Source of the DNA: Mycobacterium sp. 3519A
GTDB lineage: Bacteria > Actinomycetota > Actinomycetes > Mycobacteriales > Mycobacteriaceae
Direction: 5' to 3'
Length of the DNA: 64,000 nucleotides
NCBI RefSeq assembly: GCF_900240945.1
Contig: NZ_OESG01000014.1
Span: 2,338,015 to 2,402,014, forward strand
The notes under the pieces were generated by a model that was given only the letters and a program-made list of their open reading frames with translations, ran no database searches and was not told the DNA's origin. The translations under genes were made by a program, and so were the position numbers. Of this stretch, positions 50,752 through 60,111 are shown piece by piece. Position 1 is the first letter of the stretch, and every line of letters begins with the position of its first letter.

Positions 50752-52890
50752 TCACATTCCTGGCAAGAATTGGATGACGAGGTCGATCAGTTTGATCCCG
50801 ATGAACGGCGCGATGATGCCGCCGAGCCCGTAGATGTAGAGGTTGCGGCTCAACAGCTTTGACGCACTGCTCGGTGTGTAGCGCACACCACGCAGCGACA
50901 GGGGGATCAGCGCGACGATGATGATCGCGTTGAAGATCACCGCGGACAGGATCGCCGACTGCGGGCTGTGCAACCGCATGATGTTGAGCAGATCCAGTCC
51001 GGGGAACAGCGCCACGAACATCGCCGGGATGATGGCGAAGTACTTGGCGATGTCGTTGGCGATGGAGAACGTCGTCAAGGCGCCGCGCGTGATGAGCAGT
51101 TGCTTGCCGATCTCCACGATCTCGATCAGCTTGGTCGGATCGGAGTCGAGATCGACCATATTGCCGGCTTCTTTGGCCGCCGACGTGCCGGTGTTCATCG
51201 CGACGCCGACATCGGCCTGCGCCAGTGCGGGCGCGTCGTTGGTGCCGTCACCGGTCATCGCGACCAACTTGCCGCCCGCCTGCTCCTTCTTGATCAACGC
51301 CATCTTGTCCTCGGGCGTGGCCTCGGCGAGGAAGTCGTCGACACCGGCCTCGTCGGCAATGGCCTTGGCGGTCAACGGGTTGTCGCCGGTGATCATCACC
51401 GTGCGGATACCCATCCGGCGCATCTCGTCGAACCGCTCCCGCATGCCCTGCTTGACGACGTCCTTGAGGTGGATGACGCCGAGCACCGACGCGGTCCCTT
51501 CGACGACCCGCCCGACGACCAGCGGGGTGCCGCCCGCCGCGGAGATGCCGTCGACGATATCGCCCAGTTCCGTTGTCACCCGGCCGCCTTGGGAGCGCAC
51601 CCACTCGGCAACCGAACTGGCCGCGCCCTTGCGCAGCGAGTGCCCGTTCTCGAGGTCGACGCCGGACATTCGGGTCTGCGCGCTGAACTCGACCCACTGC
51701 GCCTTGTCGAGTTCGCCTGGTGTGCGGGCACGCAACCCGTATTCCTGCTTGGCGAACACGACGATGGAGCGACCTTCAGGCGTCTCGTCGGCGAGGCTGG
51801 ACAGCTGGGCGGCGTCGGCCAACTCGTGCGGCGTCACCCCGGTCAGCGGAACGAACGCGGCGGCCTGCCGGTTGCCCAGCGTGATCGTGCCGGTCTTGTC
51901 GAGCAGCAGCGTGTTGACGTCACCGGCGGCCTCGACGGCGCGACCGGACATGGCCAGCACGTTGCGTTGCACCAGGCGGTCCATGCCTGCGATGCCGATG
52001 GCCGACAGCAGCGCGCCGATCGTCGTCGGGATCAGACAAACCAGCAGTGAGACCATCACGATGCCGGAGACGCCGTTGCCGGTGAGCGCCAGCGAATCCG
52101 GCACGCCGGGGTTGTTGGCCTTGGAGAAGATCGCCAGCGGCTGCAGGGTCGCGACGGCGAACACGAAGATGATCGTCAGCGACGCGAGCAGGATGTTGAG
52201 CGCGATCTCGTTGGGTGTCTTCTGCCGGTTGGCGCCCTCGACGAGGGCGATCATCCGGTCGATGAAGCTCTCGCCGGGCTTCTGCGTGATCCTGACGACG
52301 ATGCGGTCGGACAGCACGGTGGTGCCGCCGGTGACCGCGGAGCGGTCGCCGCCCGATTCGCGGATGACGGGCGCGGATTCGCCGGTGATCGCTGATTCGT
52401 CCACCGAGGCAATGCCTTCGACGACGTCACCGTCGCCGGGGATGGTCTGGCCGGCTTCGACGACCACGATGTCGCCCTGCTGCAGCAGGGGAGCGGCGAC
52501 TTCGTCCTCGCGACCGGGGGCGCCCGGCCGCCAGCCGATCAGGCGGCGCGCCATGGTCGCGGTTTTGGTTTTGCGCAGCGACTCGGCTTGCGCCTTACCG
52601 CGGCCCTCGGCGACGGCTTCGGCGAGGTTGGCGAAAACGACTGTCAGCCAGAGCCATATCACGGTCAGCCAGCCGAACCAGGACGGTTCGGCGACCGCAA
52701 GGATGGTGCTCCACACGGCACCGATCTCGACGATGAACATGACCGGGTTGCGCCACAGCGTGCGTGGGTCGAGCTTGCGCAGCGCGTCGGGCAGCGACGT
52801 CCACAGCATCTTGGGGTCGAGCAGGCCGCCCCGCATGCGTTTCGGGTTATCGGCTTGCGGCCGAGTGGGTTCGAGGGTGGCGACGGACAT
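50752..52890 (-). CDS. kdpB: Potassium-transporting P-type ATPase subunit KdpB
   Basis: The 712-residue catalytic subunit: phosphorylated Asp331 in DKTGTITLG, the actuator motif ITGES, and the hinge [17 protein letters not shown] are all intact. It hydrolyses ATP to drive potassium uptake through KdpA. The ATG overlaps the kdpA stop by one base (TGATG). Length is normal. Confidence 0.97.
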   Translation of the reverse strand: MSVATLEPTRPQADNPKRMRGGLLDPKMLWTSLPDALRKLDPRTLWRNPVMFIVEIGAVWSTILAVAEPSWFGWLTVIWLWLTVVFANLAEAVAEGRGKAQAESLRKTKTATMARRLIGWRPGAPGREDEVAAPLLQQGDIVVVEAGQTIPGDGDVVEGIASVDESAITGESAPVIRESGGDRSAVTGGTTVLSDRIVVRITQKPGESFIDRMIALVEGANRQKTPNEIALNILLASLTIIFVFAVATLQPLAIFSKANNPGVPDSLALTGNGVSGIVMVSLLVCLIPTTIGALLSAIGIAGMDRLVQRNVLAMSGRAVEAAGDVNTLLLDKTGTITLGNRQAAAFVPLTGVTPHELADAAQLSSLADETPEGRSIVVFAKQEYGLRARTPGELDKAQWVEFSAQTRMSGVDLENGHSLRKGAASSVAEWVRSQGGRVTTELGDIVDGISAAGGTPLVVGRVVEGTASVLGVIHLKDVVKQGMRERFDEMRRMGIRTVMITGDNPLTAKAIADEAGVDDFLAEATPEDKMALIKKEQAGGKLVAMTGDGTNDAPALAQADVGVAMNTGTSAAKEAGNMVDLDSDPTKLIEIVEIGKQLLITRGALTTFSIANDIAKYFAIIPAMFVALFPGLDLLNIMRLHSPQSAILSAVIFNAIIIVALIPLSLRGVRYTPSSASKLLSRNLYIYGLGGIIAPFIGIKLIDLVIQFLPGM

Positions 52891-54560
52891 CAGTGGACTC
52901 CTTCAGCGAGCGGGCCGAGTGCGAGCATCGGCAGGAAGGTCAGCGCGACGACGATCAGCGTCACGCCGGTGACCATGCCGACGAACTGCGGTCGATGGGT
53001 GGGTAGGGTGCCGACGGACTCCGGTGCCTTGCCCTGCTTGGCGAGGGATCCGGCGAGTGCCAGCACGAAGATGATCGGGAGGAAGCGGCCGAACACCATC
53101 GCCAGGCCCAACGCGGTGTTGTACCAGTTGGTGTTGACGGTGATGCCTGCGAACGCCGATCCGTTGTTGTTGGTCGCCGAGGTGAACGCGTAGAGCACCT
53201 CGGACAGGCCGTGCGGACCGGTGTTGAGCATGCCCGCCCGCTGCCCCGGCAGTGCCATCGCGACGGCCGTGCCGGTCAGCACGATCAGCGGAGTGATCAG
53301 GAAATACGTTGCCGCGAGCTTGATCTCACGTGGCGTGATCTTCTTGCCGAGATACTCCGGGGTGCGCCCGACCATCAGGCCCGCGACGAACACGGTGATG
53401 ATCGCCAGGATGAGCATGCCGTACAGGCCGGAGCCCACGCCGCCGGGGGCGACTTCGCCGAGTTGCATGTTGAACAACGTGATCATGCCGCCGAGGCTGG
53501 TGTACGAATCGTGGAACGAGTCGACAGCACCAGTGGATGTCAGCGTGGTGAGGTCGGCGAAGACCGCGGAGTCGGGTACGCCGAAGCGTTGTTCCACACC
53601 TTCCATCGCCGACCCGACCGCCGTCGGGACGGTGCCGTGGGCTTGAATCTGGAACCACAGCATGAAGGTGACGCTGATGGTGGCGATCACGCCCATCACC
53701 GCGGCGATCGCGTAGCCCTGCTTCTTGCTTTCGACCATCCGGCCGAACGTGCGGGGCAGCGAGAACGCGATGCAGGACAGCAGGAAGATCTCGATCCAGT
53801 TCGTCCACGACGTCGGGTTCTCGAACGGGTGCGCGGAGTTCGCGTTGTAGAAGCCGCCACCGTTGGTGCCGAGTTCCTTGATGACCTCCTGGCTGGCGAC
53901 CGGCCCGCCGGTGATGGTCTGCTGACCACCGGCCAGGGTGTTGACGACCTGGTCGTGCAGGTGGAAGTTCTGGATCGCGCCGCCGGCGACCAGGATGATC
54001 GCGGCAATGACGGAGAGCGGCAACAGAATTCGGACGGTGCCGCGAACCAGGTCCACCCAGAAGTTGCCCAGGTCGCCCGTGTTGCGTCGGGCCAGCCCTC
54101 GGACGAACGCGATGGCGACGGCCATGCCGACGGCGGCGGAGACGAAGTTCTGCACCGCGAGGCCGGCCATCTGCACCAGGTGGCCCTGTGTGGATTCACC
54201 TGAATAGGCCTGCCAGTTGGTGTTGGTCACGAAGCTGACCGCGGTGTTCCACGCCAGCGCCGGGGTCATCGGGGTGCCGGGGTCGTTGAGGTGCAACGGC
54301 AGCTTGCCCTGGACCAGCTGGAGGAGGAACAGGAACAGGATGCTGACCGCCGAGAAGGCGAGCACGCTGCGCGCGTAGGCACCCCAGGTCTGCTCGGCCT
54401 TCGAGTCGGCGCCGATGAGCCGGTAGATGAGTCGTTCGGAACGAGAGTCCTTCGTGGTCGTGTAGACCCGGTACATGTAGTCGCCCAGCGGCACATGCAC
54501 GGCGACCAGCGCGATGATCAGCGATACGAGGAAGAGGATTCCCGCTGTTGTGCTATTCAC
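52890..54560 (-). CDS. kdpA: Potassium-transporting ATPase subunit KdpA
   Basis: The 556-residue channel-like subunit selects potassium. It has about ten helices and the four selectivity regions typical of the superfamily of K+ transporters, for example [33 protein letters not shown] and [11 protein letters not shown]. The GTG start overlaps the kdpF stop by one base (TAGTG). Confidence 0.97.
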   Translation of the reverse strand: MNSTTAGILFLVSLIIALVAVHVPLGDYMYRVYTTTKDSRSERLIYRLIGADSKAEQTWGAYARSVLAFSAVSILFLFLLQLVQGKLPLHLNDPGTPMTPALAWNTAVSFVTNTNWQAYSGESTQGHLVQMAGLAVQNFVSAAVGMAVAIAFVRGLARRNTGDLGNFWVDLVRGTVRILLPLSVIAAIILVAGGAIQNFHLHDQVVNTLAGGQQTITGGPVASQEVIKELGTNGGGFYNANSAHPFENPTSWTNWIEIFLLSCIAFSLPRTFGRMVESKKQGYAIAAVMGVIATISVTFMLWFQIQAHGTVPTAVGSAMEGVEQRFGVPDSAVFADLTTLTSTGAVDSFHDSYTSLGGMITLFNMQLGEVAPGGVGSGLYGMLILAIITVFVAGLMVGRTPEYLGKKITPREIKLAATYFLITPLIVLTGTAVAMALPGQRAGMLNTGPHGLSEVLYAFTSATNNNGSAFAGITVNTNWYNTALGLAMVFGRFLPIIFVLALAGSLAKQGKAPESVGTLPTHRPQFVGMVTGVTLIVVALTFLPMLALGPLAEGVH

Positions 54561-54646
54561 TAGAACCTCTCGGGGAAGAGCAATGCGGCGAAGAGGAACA
54601 GGGCCATCAGGACCGCGAGGACCAGGCCCACGATGTTTGGAATCAC
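54560..54646 (-). CDS. kdpF: Small membrane subunit KdpF
   Basis: A 28-residue single-helix peptide ([20 protein letters not shown]) ending PERF, the conserved KdpF tail; it stabilises the KdpABC complex. The GTG start overlaps the stop of an upstream small peptide gene by four bases (GTGA) and its stop overlaps the kdpA start by one base. Confidence 0.92.
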   Translation of the reverse strand: MIPNIVGLVLAVLMALFLFAALLFPERF

Positions 54647-54726
54647 AGGTTCTCGACCAACTTCTGGACCAGGCCGAGCAGGGCGAAGATCGCCACGGTC
54701 AGCACGATGAATATCAGCAAGGACAT
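54643..54726 (-). CDS. 27-residue membrane peptide coupled to kdpF
   Basis: A frame starting at ATG 54726 encodes 27 residues: one hydrophobic helix ([18 protein letters not shown]) followed by QKLVENL. TTGGAG lies about six bases before the ATG; an in-frame ATG at 54741 would add five residues. The stop overlaps the kdpF start (GTGA), the same coupling used through the rest of the operon, which argues that it is translated. Size and topology resemble KdpF itself. It may be an extra small subunit, a regulator of KdpFABC or a coupling leader. Confidence 0.68.
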   Translation of the reverse strand: MSLLIFIVLTVAIFALLGLVQKLVENL

Positions 54727-54807
54727 GCCGGTCTCCAACATTTACGGGGCGCCGGATTTCGGCGTCCTGATAGAGAATCGGCCCAGTTCAGAGCGTTGAT
54801 GCCGGCG

Positions 54808-54889
54808 TTGACGGTTTCTTGACGGCCCCGCTGCATTCCTTTACGGATTCATGTCAACGGGGCGTCAAAGTTCGGTCGGGACCCGTCAA
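54808..54889. promoter_or_regulatory. Phased repeats in the kdp control region, candidate KdpE sites
   Basis: TTGACGG occurs at 54808 and 54819, exactly 11 bases apart, and the inverse-oriented GTCAA occurs at 54853, 54864 (11 apart) and 54885 (21 further). Direct repeats one helical turn apart are how OmpR/PhoB-type regulators such as KdpE usually bind. The block lies between the kdp operon and the divergent LysA-like gene and could control both. Confidence 0.55.
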
Positions 54890-54911
54890 GAGATCGCTAG
54901 CGCTATGGCGT

Positions 54912-55703
54912 GTGAGTGGGCGGGCGCGGATCGTCGACGGGGTGACGATCTCTGAGTTTCTTGGCCGTGGACGGGTGTGCGCCGATGAGGATCTGCTGCG
55001 CTGCGAGCTGTACCGCAAGTCGTTTGCGACGGCGGAGGTGGTTTTTCCGGCGTTCGCGTTGAGGAATCGGTTGGTCGCGAAGTGGGTGCGCGACCATCGC
55101 GTGGCGGTGGATCTGCGCTCGGGCGAGGATCTCGCGATCGCGATTGCGGCGGGCATCCACCCGTCGCGGTTGAGCTTGGACGCTGAGTGGATGGCCGAAC
55201 ATGATCTGCGGGTGGCGGCCCGGTTGGGCATCGGATTGATCCGCGTCGGGTCGATGGAGCAGATAGAAGCGTTGTCGGCGGTCGACTATCGCCGGCACGA
55301 GATTGTCGTGTGTCTGTCCGACGGTACGGCGCGCGGTTTCCGGTTCGACTCGCTGGAACTGGACCACGCGATCGGCGCTGTGGTGGCGGGCAACCGGTTC
55401 AATCTTGTTGGGCTGCATTGTGATGTCGGTGCACAGCTGCACGAGTTCATCAGTTATCCGGCGGCCGTCGGGGACATGATCACGACGATGGATCAGGTGC
55501 GTAGGCACCACCGGATGGTGCTGACCCGCGTTGGTCTCGGTGGCGGTCGGACTGTGCCGCAGGGGGATTGGTCGCGCGCGTTGCCTGAGTTGTCGATGCA
55601 GATCGAACAGTCCGTCGACGACGCGTGCGCGACGTTGCGGTTCCCTCGGCCGCTGGTGGTGCTGACGCCGGGGTTGGCGATCACGGGTCAGAACGCGGCG
55701 TGA
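54912..55703 (+). CDS. LysA/alanine-racemase-fold protein lacking the PLP lysine
   Basis: A protein of about 263 residues aligns by eye with the barrel domain of diaminopimelate decarboxylase: RLVAKWVRDHRVAVDLRSGEDLAIAIAAGIHPSRLSL corresponds to the LysA segment after the active lysine, and FNLVGLHCDVGAQL to the GLHxHxGSQ motif. Where LysA has a lysine that binds PLP (in AAKAF), this protein has VVFPAFAL, with no lysine. The C-terminal beta domain (with the substrate cysteine) is missing; the frame stops after LTPGLAITG. It is probably a pseudoenzyme or a decayed copy. The start is uncertain (GTG 54912 or 54942). It diverges from the kdp operon. Confidence 0.7.
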   Translation: MSGRARIVDGVTISEFLGRGRVCADEDLLRCELYRKSFATAEVVFPAFALRNRLVAKWVRDHRVAVDLRSGEDLAIAIAAGIHPSRLSLDAEWMAEHDLRVAARLGIGLIRVGSMEQIEALSAVDYRRHEIVVCLSDGTARGFRFDSLELDHAIGAVVAGNRFNLVGLHCDVGAQLHEFISYPAAVGDMITTMDQVRRHHRMVLTRVGLGGGRTVPQGDWSRALPELSMQIEQSVDDACATLRFPRPLVVLTPGLAITGQNAA

Positions 55704-55760
55704 CGGCGCGCGGGGCATTTGTGAAATTGCCCACGTACTGAGCGACAACGAGTTCTAGCA
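55701..55760 (+). repeat. Left copy of a ~60-bp imperfect direct repeat
   Basis: Starting exactly at the TGA stop of the LysA-like gene, this segment (TGACGGC...TTGCCCACGTA...GAGCGACAACG...CTAGCA) recurs at 57609-57666, which also starts at a TGA stop. The two copies bracket the aldo/keto reductase and hydrolase genes. Confidence 0.75.
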
Positions 55761-55843
55761 GACTTGATTCTCGGGAAACGCTTTTCGCAGAACCGACTAT
55801 CATCCGAGGCGGTTAGGCCAGGAGACAACTGAGGAGAAGCTGC

Positions 55844-56722
55844 GTGCCTGCATCTTTGCCGGTGGTGACAATCGGTGGCGAGTTGACGGTGGGCCGCATT
55901 GGGTACGGCGCGATGAAGTTGACCGGGTCGCAAGTGTGGGGCGATTACCCTGACCGGGACGCCGGTATTGCGTTGCTGCGTGAGGTAATCGAGCGTGGTG
56001 TCACGTTCATCGACACCGCCGATGTCTACGGCCCGCATTTCAACGAACTGCTGATCCGCGATGCGTTGTACCCGTATCCGGAGGACCTGGTGATCGCAAC
56101 GAAGGGTGGTTTCGTTCGCGGCGGCTTCGATTACTCGACGTTGGATGCGGTGGGGAACGCGCAGTATCTGCGCCAATCTGCGCACATGAGTGCCCGTCGG
56201 CTTGGTGTGGAGCAGATCGATCTGTACTACCTGCACAGCGGCCGTGCCAAAGATGCGCCGTTCGAGGATCAGGTCGCTGTGCTCGCCGACCTACGTCAAC
56301 AGGGAGTCATCAAGCACATCGGATTGTCGAACGTGACGGTCGAACAGTTCAAAGCGGCCACCGCGATCGTCGACATCAGTGCCGTCACAGCGATATACAA
56401 CGTTGCTGTGCGCGCCGAGTCTGCTCTGGTGGCTGCCGCGGAGGCATACGGCGCGGTGTTTTCTCCTTGGCATCCGCTGACCATTCTCGATGCGGGGCCC
56501 GAGGAGGCGGCACGCATCGAAGCTGCGCTGGCGCCGATCGCGGAGCGCCACGACGCGACGATCGCACAGATCGCGTTGGCTTGGCAGTTGCAGCGCTCAC
56601 CCGTGTCATTGCCGATACCGGGCACGACCAGCATCAGTCACCTGGAAGAGAACCTCGAAGCGGCGGCACTGGAACTCAGCGCCGAGGAAGCTGCCGCGAT
56701 CACCCACCTCGTCTCGGAGTGA
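55844..56722 (+). CDS. Aldo/keto reductase
   Basis: A 292-residue NADPH-dependent reductase with the AKR tetrad Asp57, Tyr62, Lys87 and His131 (FIDTADVYG, IATKGG, YYLHSG). KHIGLSNVTVEQ and the C-terminal cofactor segment PGTTSISHLEENLEA are typical. The GTG start follows GAGGAGAA. The next gene starts two bases after the stop. Substrate unknown. Confidence 0.92.
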   Translation: MPASLPVVTIGGELTVGRIGYGAMKLTGSQVWGDYPDRDAGIALLREVIERGVTFIDTADVYGPHFNELLIRDALYPYPEDLVIATKGGFVRGGFDYSTLDAVGNAQYLRQSAHMSARRLGVEQIDLYYLHSGRAKDAPFEDQVAVLADLRQQGVIKHIGLSNVTVEQFKAATAIVDISAVTAIYNVAVRAESALVAAAEAYGAVFSPWHPLTILDAGPEEAARIEAALAPIAERHDATIAQIALAWQLQRSPVSLPIPGTTSISHLEENLEAAALELSAEEAAAITHLVSE

Positions 56723-56723
56723 A

Positions 56724-57611
56724 ATGACGAATTCCTTGAGCACGGGAACCCACACTCTGATGGTCGGCGGCTTGGCTCAGCGCTATCACGTGTACGGCAG
56801 CGGACCGGTATGCCTTGTCCACCCTGGCGGGCCCGGTGTGTTCTGGGAGTACCTGCGGATGCCTGCCATCGAACAACACCTGACGATGGTCTATGTCGAG
56901 GCGATGGGCACTGGCGCGTCCGGCCGGCTCGCCACGCACCCGAACGGTTACACCCGTAGTTACTACGCCAAGGTCATCGGAGCGCTGATCGACCACCTCG
57001 GCCAAGACGAGGTCTATCTGCTCGGGCATTCGTACGGCGGCTTTGTGGCGCAGCGCTTTGCGCTGGACCACCCGGATCGGCTCACCGGGCTGATACTGTA
57101 CGAGAGCGCTCCGGTCACCGGTGACGAGCATGGCGAGGAGGCCAGTCGCCAGGTCCAGGCGTTCGCTGCGCGCAATGCCGACAATCCTGAACTGCCAACC
57201 GTCCTCGCCGCGCTGCAGTCGGTGGGATCCATTACCGACGACGTCGAGCTCACTCGCGCTCTGCGCGCCCTGACGCCCGCCTATTTCGCTGACTATTGGG
57301 CACGAGAGGCCGAATTCGCGTACCTACGAGATCAAGCACAAGTCACTTACATCTCGAGTCTGGATGGCAACCTCGTTCCTGACGTCATCGACGACCGTGC
57401 CGCCCTGCCCACGCTGAGCACGCCCACGTTGGTGATCGCTGGCCGCTACGACGTGATCTGTGGCGTGCGCTGGGCCGAAGAACTGCACAATCTCATTGCG
57501 CGTTCCCGGCTCGAAATCCTGGAGAAGAGCGGTCACTTCGGCCACGTCGAAGAACCTGAGGCGTTCACCCTCGCGGTCACCGATTTCGTTGACACGACGC
57601 AAGCTTGCTGA
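56724..57611 (+). CDS. Proline iminopeptidase-like alpha/beta hydrolase
   Basis: The 295-residue hydrolase has the HPGGPG oxyanion motif of the proline iminopeptidase (peptidase S33) group, the nucleophile elbow LLGHSYGGFVA (Ser103), an Asp in AGRYDVICG and the His in EKSGHFGHVEEP. Many S33-like proteins are peptidases, others esterases or lactonases. ATG 56724 follows GGAG. With the AKR it forms a two-gene operon inside direct repeats. Confidence 0.88.
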   Translation: MTNSLSTGTHTLMVGGLAQRYHVYGSGPVCLVHPGGPGVFWEYLRMPAIEQHLTMVYVEAMGTGASGRLATHPNGYTRSYYAKVIGALIDHLGQDEVYLLGHSYGGFVAQRFALDHPDRLTGLILYESAPVTGDEHGEEASRQVQAFAARNADNPELPTVLAALQSVGSITDDVELTRALRALTPAYFADYWAREAEFAYLRDQAQVTYISSLDGNLVPDVIDDRAALPTLSTPTLVIAGRYDVICGVRWAEELHNLIARSRLEILEKSGHFGHVEEPEAFTLAVTDFVDTTQAC

Positions 57612-57666
57612 CGGCCGGGGGTATGTGCGAAGTTGCCCACGTAGCGAGCGACAACGCGTCCTAGCA
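57609..57666 (+). repeat. Right copy of the ~60-bp direct repeat
   Basis: Matches 55701-55760 over most of its length (shared TTGCCCACGTA, GAGCGACAACG and CTAGCA), beginning at the TGA stop of the hydrolase gene. Short internal differences suggest an old duplication. Confidence 0.75.
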
Positions 57667-57704
57667 CAGCCCAAGGGCGCACAGGAAGTTGCGCAGCGCC
57701 GGGT

Positions 57705-59165
57705 TCATCGGTGCTGCCGGGGTGCTGGGCGTCGGCGTTTGCGTTGTGCCCGCGGATTGATCGTATGCCCCAGTTGGGTCTCGGGCTCGTCGGGGGTCGC
57801 CGCCGCAATGGCTGGCGCCCCGGCCGCTACGGGGCCTTCGGTATAGGTGCCGTTGGTGCTGCCGAGGACCACGTTCGTCTTGTTGTCGGTGATCGTGTTG
57901 CCGACGATGGTGTAGTTCACGGTCTTGGCGTCGGTCCAGATGCCATAGCGCTTGTTGCCGGTGATGGTGTTGTCGCGGATGGTGGCGGAATCGACGCGGT
58001 ATAGCCGAATGCCGTCTCTGGTGTTGTCCTGCAGCCTGTTTCGTTCGACGAACAGGTTCTTCAGCGGTGCCAGATCAGCTTGGATCCCGGTGTAGACGTT
58101 GTGGTGGAAGTAGTTGTCCTGGATGTAGGTGTTGTTGGTGTTGTTCATGATTCGCAGGCCGTACGTGCAGTTGTAGACCTCGTTGTGGTGCACCCAGTTG
58201 TTGGGTCCGGAGTTGTCGTGTGCGGTGGTCGTGCCAATGCGGCCGCTGTATTCGCCTAGTTCGATGCCGCCGCCGTTGGGGCTGACGTAGGTGCCGTTCC
58301 GGACGCAGTCTTTGACGGTGTTGTAGCGTATCTCGTTGCTGTATTCGTCCTCGCCGTGAATGTCGATGGCGCCCGACACCGCGCCGGTGACCGTGTTCTT
58401 CTCGAGCAGATTGTGGTTGGCGCTGTACTGGATGAAGAGGCCGTGGCGGATGACCGGGCCGAGGGTGTTGTTGCGCACCCAGTTGTTGGTGGACCGACTC
58501 TGGTCGATGATGACGCCGTAGCCTGAGCCGCCTCCGCCGAGTGCGCTGGCGTTCTTGATCGTATTGCCGTCCACCAGAACGTGATACGCATTCTGCAGCA
58601 GGATGCCAAAGCGTTGGTGCTTCTCGATGAGCATGCCGGTGACGGCGATGCGTGACGTCAGCGGACCGCTGCCTTGTTTCCCGAGGCGGACACCGGCTTG
58701 GTACTTGAACCCTGAGGAGTAAATGATTCGGCAGTTGGACAAGGTGAGGTTGGTGACGCCAGGGGGCGCGTAGAGCACGGCGTGGGGCGCCCAGCTGTAT
58801 CGTCCTGCCAGCACAGCGTTTTGTGATTGGCAGCGCAGCGACACACCGCTCTTCAAGTCGATACTGGCCTTGCCGCGCAGGTCGTATGTGCCGTCGGGAA
58901 TGAAGACTTCGTCGCCTGCCACAGCGGCGTTGATTGCCTTCTGGATAGCGGTCACGTCGTTGTTGGACGAATTATTCGGCGTGGCACCGTAATTGAGGAC
59001 ATTGAGCGTCTTCCCGGTGGGAGGCGCGGGGTTCTCGAATGTGTCGGACAAGCCGGCGTCGATGGCCGCGGCGGCGTGCGGCGGCGCCACCATCGGCGCG
59101 GCCGCGAATGTAAGGGTCAGTGCGCAGGCAAGGGCCGTGAGTCGAATCTTCGCGTTCATCGTCAT
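57705..59165 (-). CDS. Secreted right-handed parallel beta-helix protein
   Basis: About 486 residues. A signal peptide (ALACALTLTFAAAP... to about PHAAAA) precedes a pectate-lyase-like opening (LNVLNYGATPNNSSNNDVTAIQKAINAA) and then some 12 coils of short N-rich repeats (patterns such as NNWVRNNTLG, NNTYIQDNYFHHN, TIRDNTITGN), the PbH1 repeat. After the helix comes a Pro/Ala stretch and a very basic end (RAQRKRRRPAPRQHR). Such proteins bind or cut polysaccharides; no catalytic set can be assigned. Start ATG 59165 or 59159. Confidence 0.85.
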   Translation of the reverse strand: MTMNAKIRLTALACALTLTFAAAPMVAPPHAAAAIDAGLSDTFENPAPPTGKTLNVLNYGATPNNSSNNDVTAIQKAINAAVAGDEVFIPDGTYDLRGKASIDLKSGVSLRCQSQNAVLAGRYSWAPHAVLYAPPGVTNLTLSNCRIIYSSGFKYQAGVRLGKQGSGPLTSRIAVTGMLIEKHQRFGILLQNAYHVLVDGNTIKNASALGGGGSGYGVIIDQSRSTNNWVRNNTLGPVIRHGLFIQYSANHNLLEKNTVTGAVSGAIDIHGEDEYSNEIRYNTVKDCVRNGTYVSPNGGGIELGEYSGRIGTTTAHDNSGPNNWVHHNEVYNCTYGLRIMNNTNNTYIQDNYFHHNVYTGIQADLAPLKNLFVERNRLQDNTRDGIRLYRVDSATIRDNTITGNKRYGIWTDAKTVNYTIVGNTITDNKTNVVLGSTNGTYTEGPVAAGAPAIAAATPDEPETQLGHTINPRAQRKRRRPAPRQHR

Positions 59166-59213
59166 CTCTACTCGTTGGCTGGGGCGATCGCTGGTGAAGT
59201 GACGCGCTGGCAA

Positions 59214-59747
59214 TCACGGCGACATTCGCGGCACGCGTGACGGCGTCGGCACCGCGAGTGGGTGCGGCTCGGTCCTTTCTTCATGACGGCAGCCAGGGTG
59301 CTGAGAGCTTCCTGTGACGATAGTGACTGAAGTGGGCAGCGTTATCGCTGATGCCGCTGAAGCGACACGGTTCCGTGACCGTGTCGTAGCCGAATCGAGG
59401 CGGTGCAGCCCTCTCTGGAGCGAGCCAAGAAGCGACCCCGATTGCGGCCACCAACTGATTGAGCCTTGGCTTGTAAGCAGAATGTCAACACATGTCACCG
59501 AATGTTCTCAACGACAGCCAACGAAAGAAGATGCAACTCCCAGCTCACAGCCCGTTTCAACAACGACGCCCTAGTGCGTCAACACTACAAACGGCCAAAT
59601 ATACGGACTTAAAATCCGCCAGCAATCGAGGAATTCCGAACAGCTTCAGACCATCGGTGTCACAGGCCGGTGGAACACTGGTCGACAGTACGAAAAGCCG
59701 ATCCAATACTGCCGCAATATAAGAACCACAAAGACTTTGGAGGACTC
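59214..59747. other. Gene-poor, AT-richer intergenic stretch before the HNH gene
   Basis: About 530 bases without a convincing gene. The left part should hold the promoter of the beta-helix gene. From about 59450 the base composition becomes clearly richer in A+T than the rest of the window and stays so into the HNH gene. GGACTTAAAATCC at 59605-59617 is identical to the anticodon arm core of the tRNA at 60112 and sits in a small hairpin (CGGA/TCCG), but no full cloverleaf can be built there. Confidence 0.5.
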
Positions 59748-60098
59748 ATGCCGTACGTCAATCCCGAAGATGAACGCACGTATCAACGCCTCCACTATGA
59801 ACGACATAAGGAGTTGTATAAGACTAGGGCCGTCGCGTCTCGCGCAAAACAGCGCATTGAACAGCGGTTGTTGATTAGGCAATATTTGGAGTGTCATCCC
59901 TGTGTGGATTGCGGCATCGCAGATATACGCGTCTTACAATTTGATCACGTCGAGCGTGGACCCGAAATCCGGAGGATTTCCAGATTGATAGGGACCCGCA
60001 ATAAGCTGCTCGCTGAGCTTGAGAAGTGCGAGGTCAGGTGCGCCAACTGCCATATGATTAGGACAGGCGTGCAGCTTGACTGGAAGACGAGGACGTAG
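59748..60098 (+). CDS. HNH-type endonuclease-like protein
   Basis: A 116-residue basic protein. C52-VD-C55, FDH (Asp66, His67) and C98-AN-C101-H fit the zinc-bound treble-clef layout of small HNH nucleases seen in phages and mobile elements. The first 45 residues are charged and helical (RTYQRLHYERHKELYKTRAV). Start ATG 59748 has a strong GGAGG. Codon use is much richer in A+T than neighbours (AAG, ATA, TTG, AGG frequent), a sign of recent arrival. It ends 13 bases before a tRNA gene on the same strand. Confidence 0.78.
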   Translation: MPYVNPEDERTYQRLHYERHKELYKTRAVASRAKQRIEQRLLIRQYLECHPCVDCGIADIRVLQFDHVERGPEIRRISRLIGTRNKLLAELEKCEVRCANCHMIRTGVQLDWKTRT

Positions 60099-60111
60099 AC
60101 TTCTCAGTCGC

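Noticed and set aside
50918..52972. 684-codon open frame on the plus strand opposite kdpB
   Set aside because: Antisense shadow of a well-conserved P-type ATPase gene; Ser/Thr/Pro-rich translation without motifs.
59578..59650. Possible second tRNA around the GGACTTAAAATCC hairpin
   Set aside because: Only an anticodon-arm-like hairpin is present; no acceptor, D or T arm pairs can be formed.
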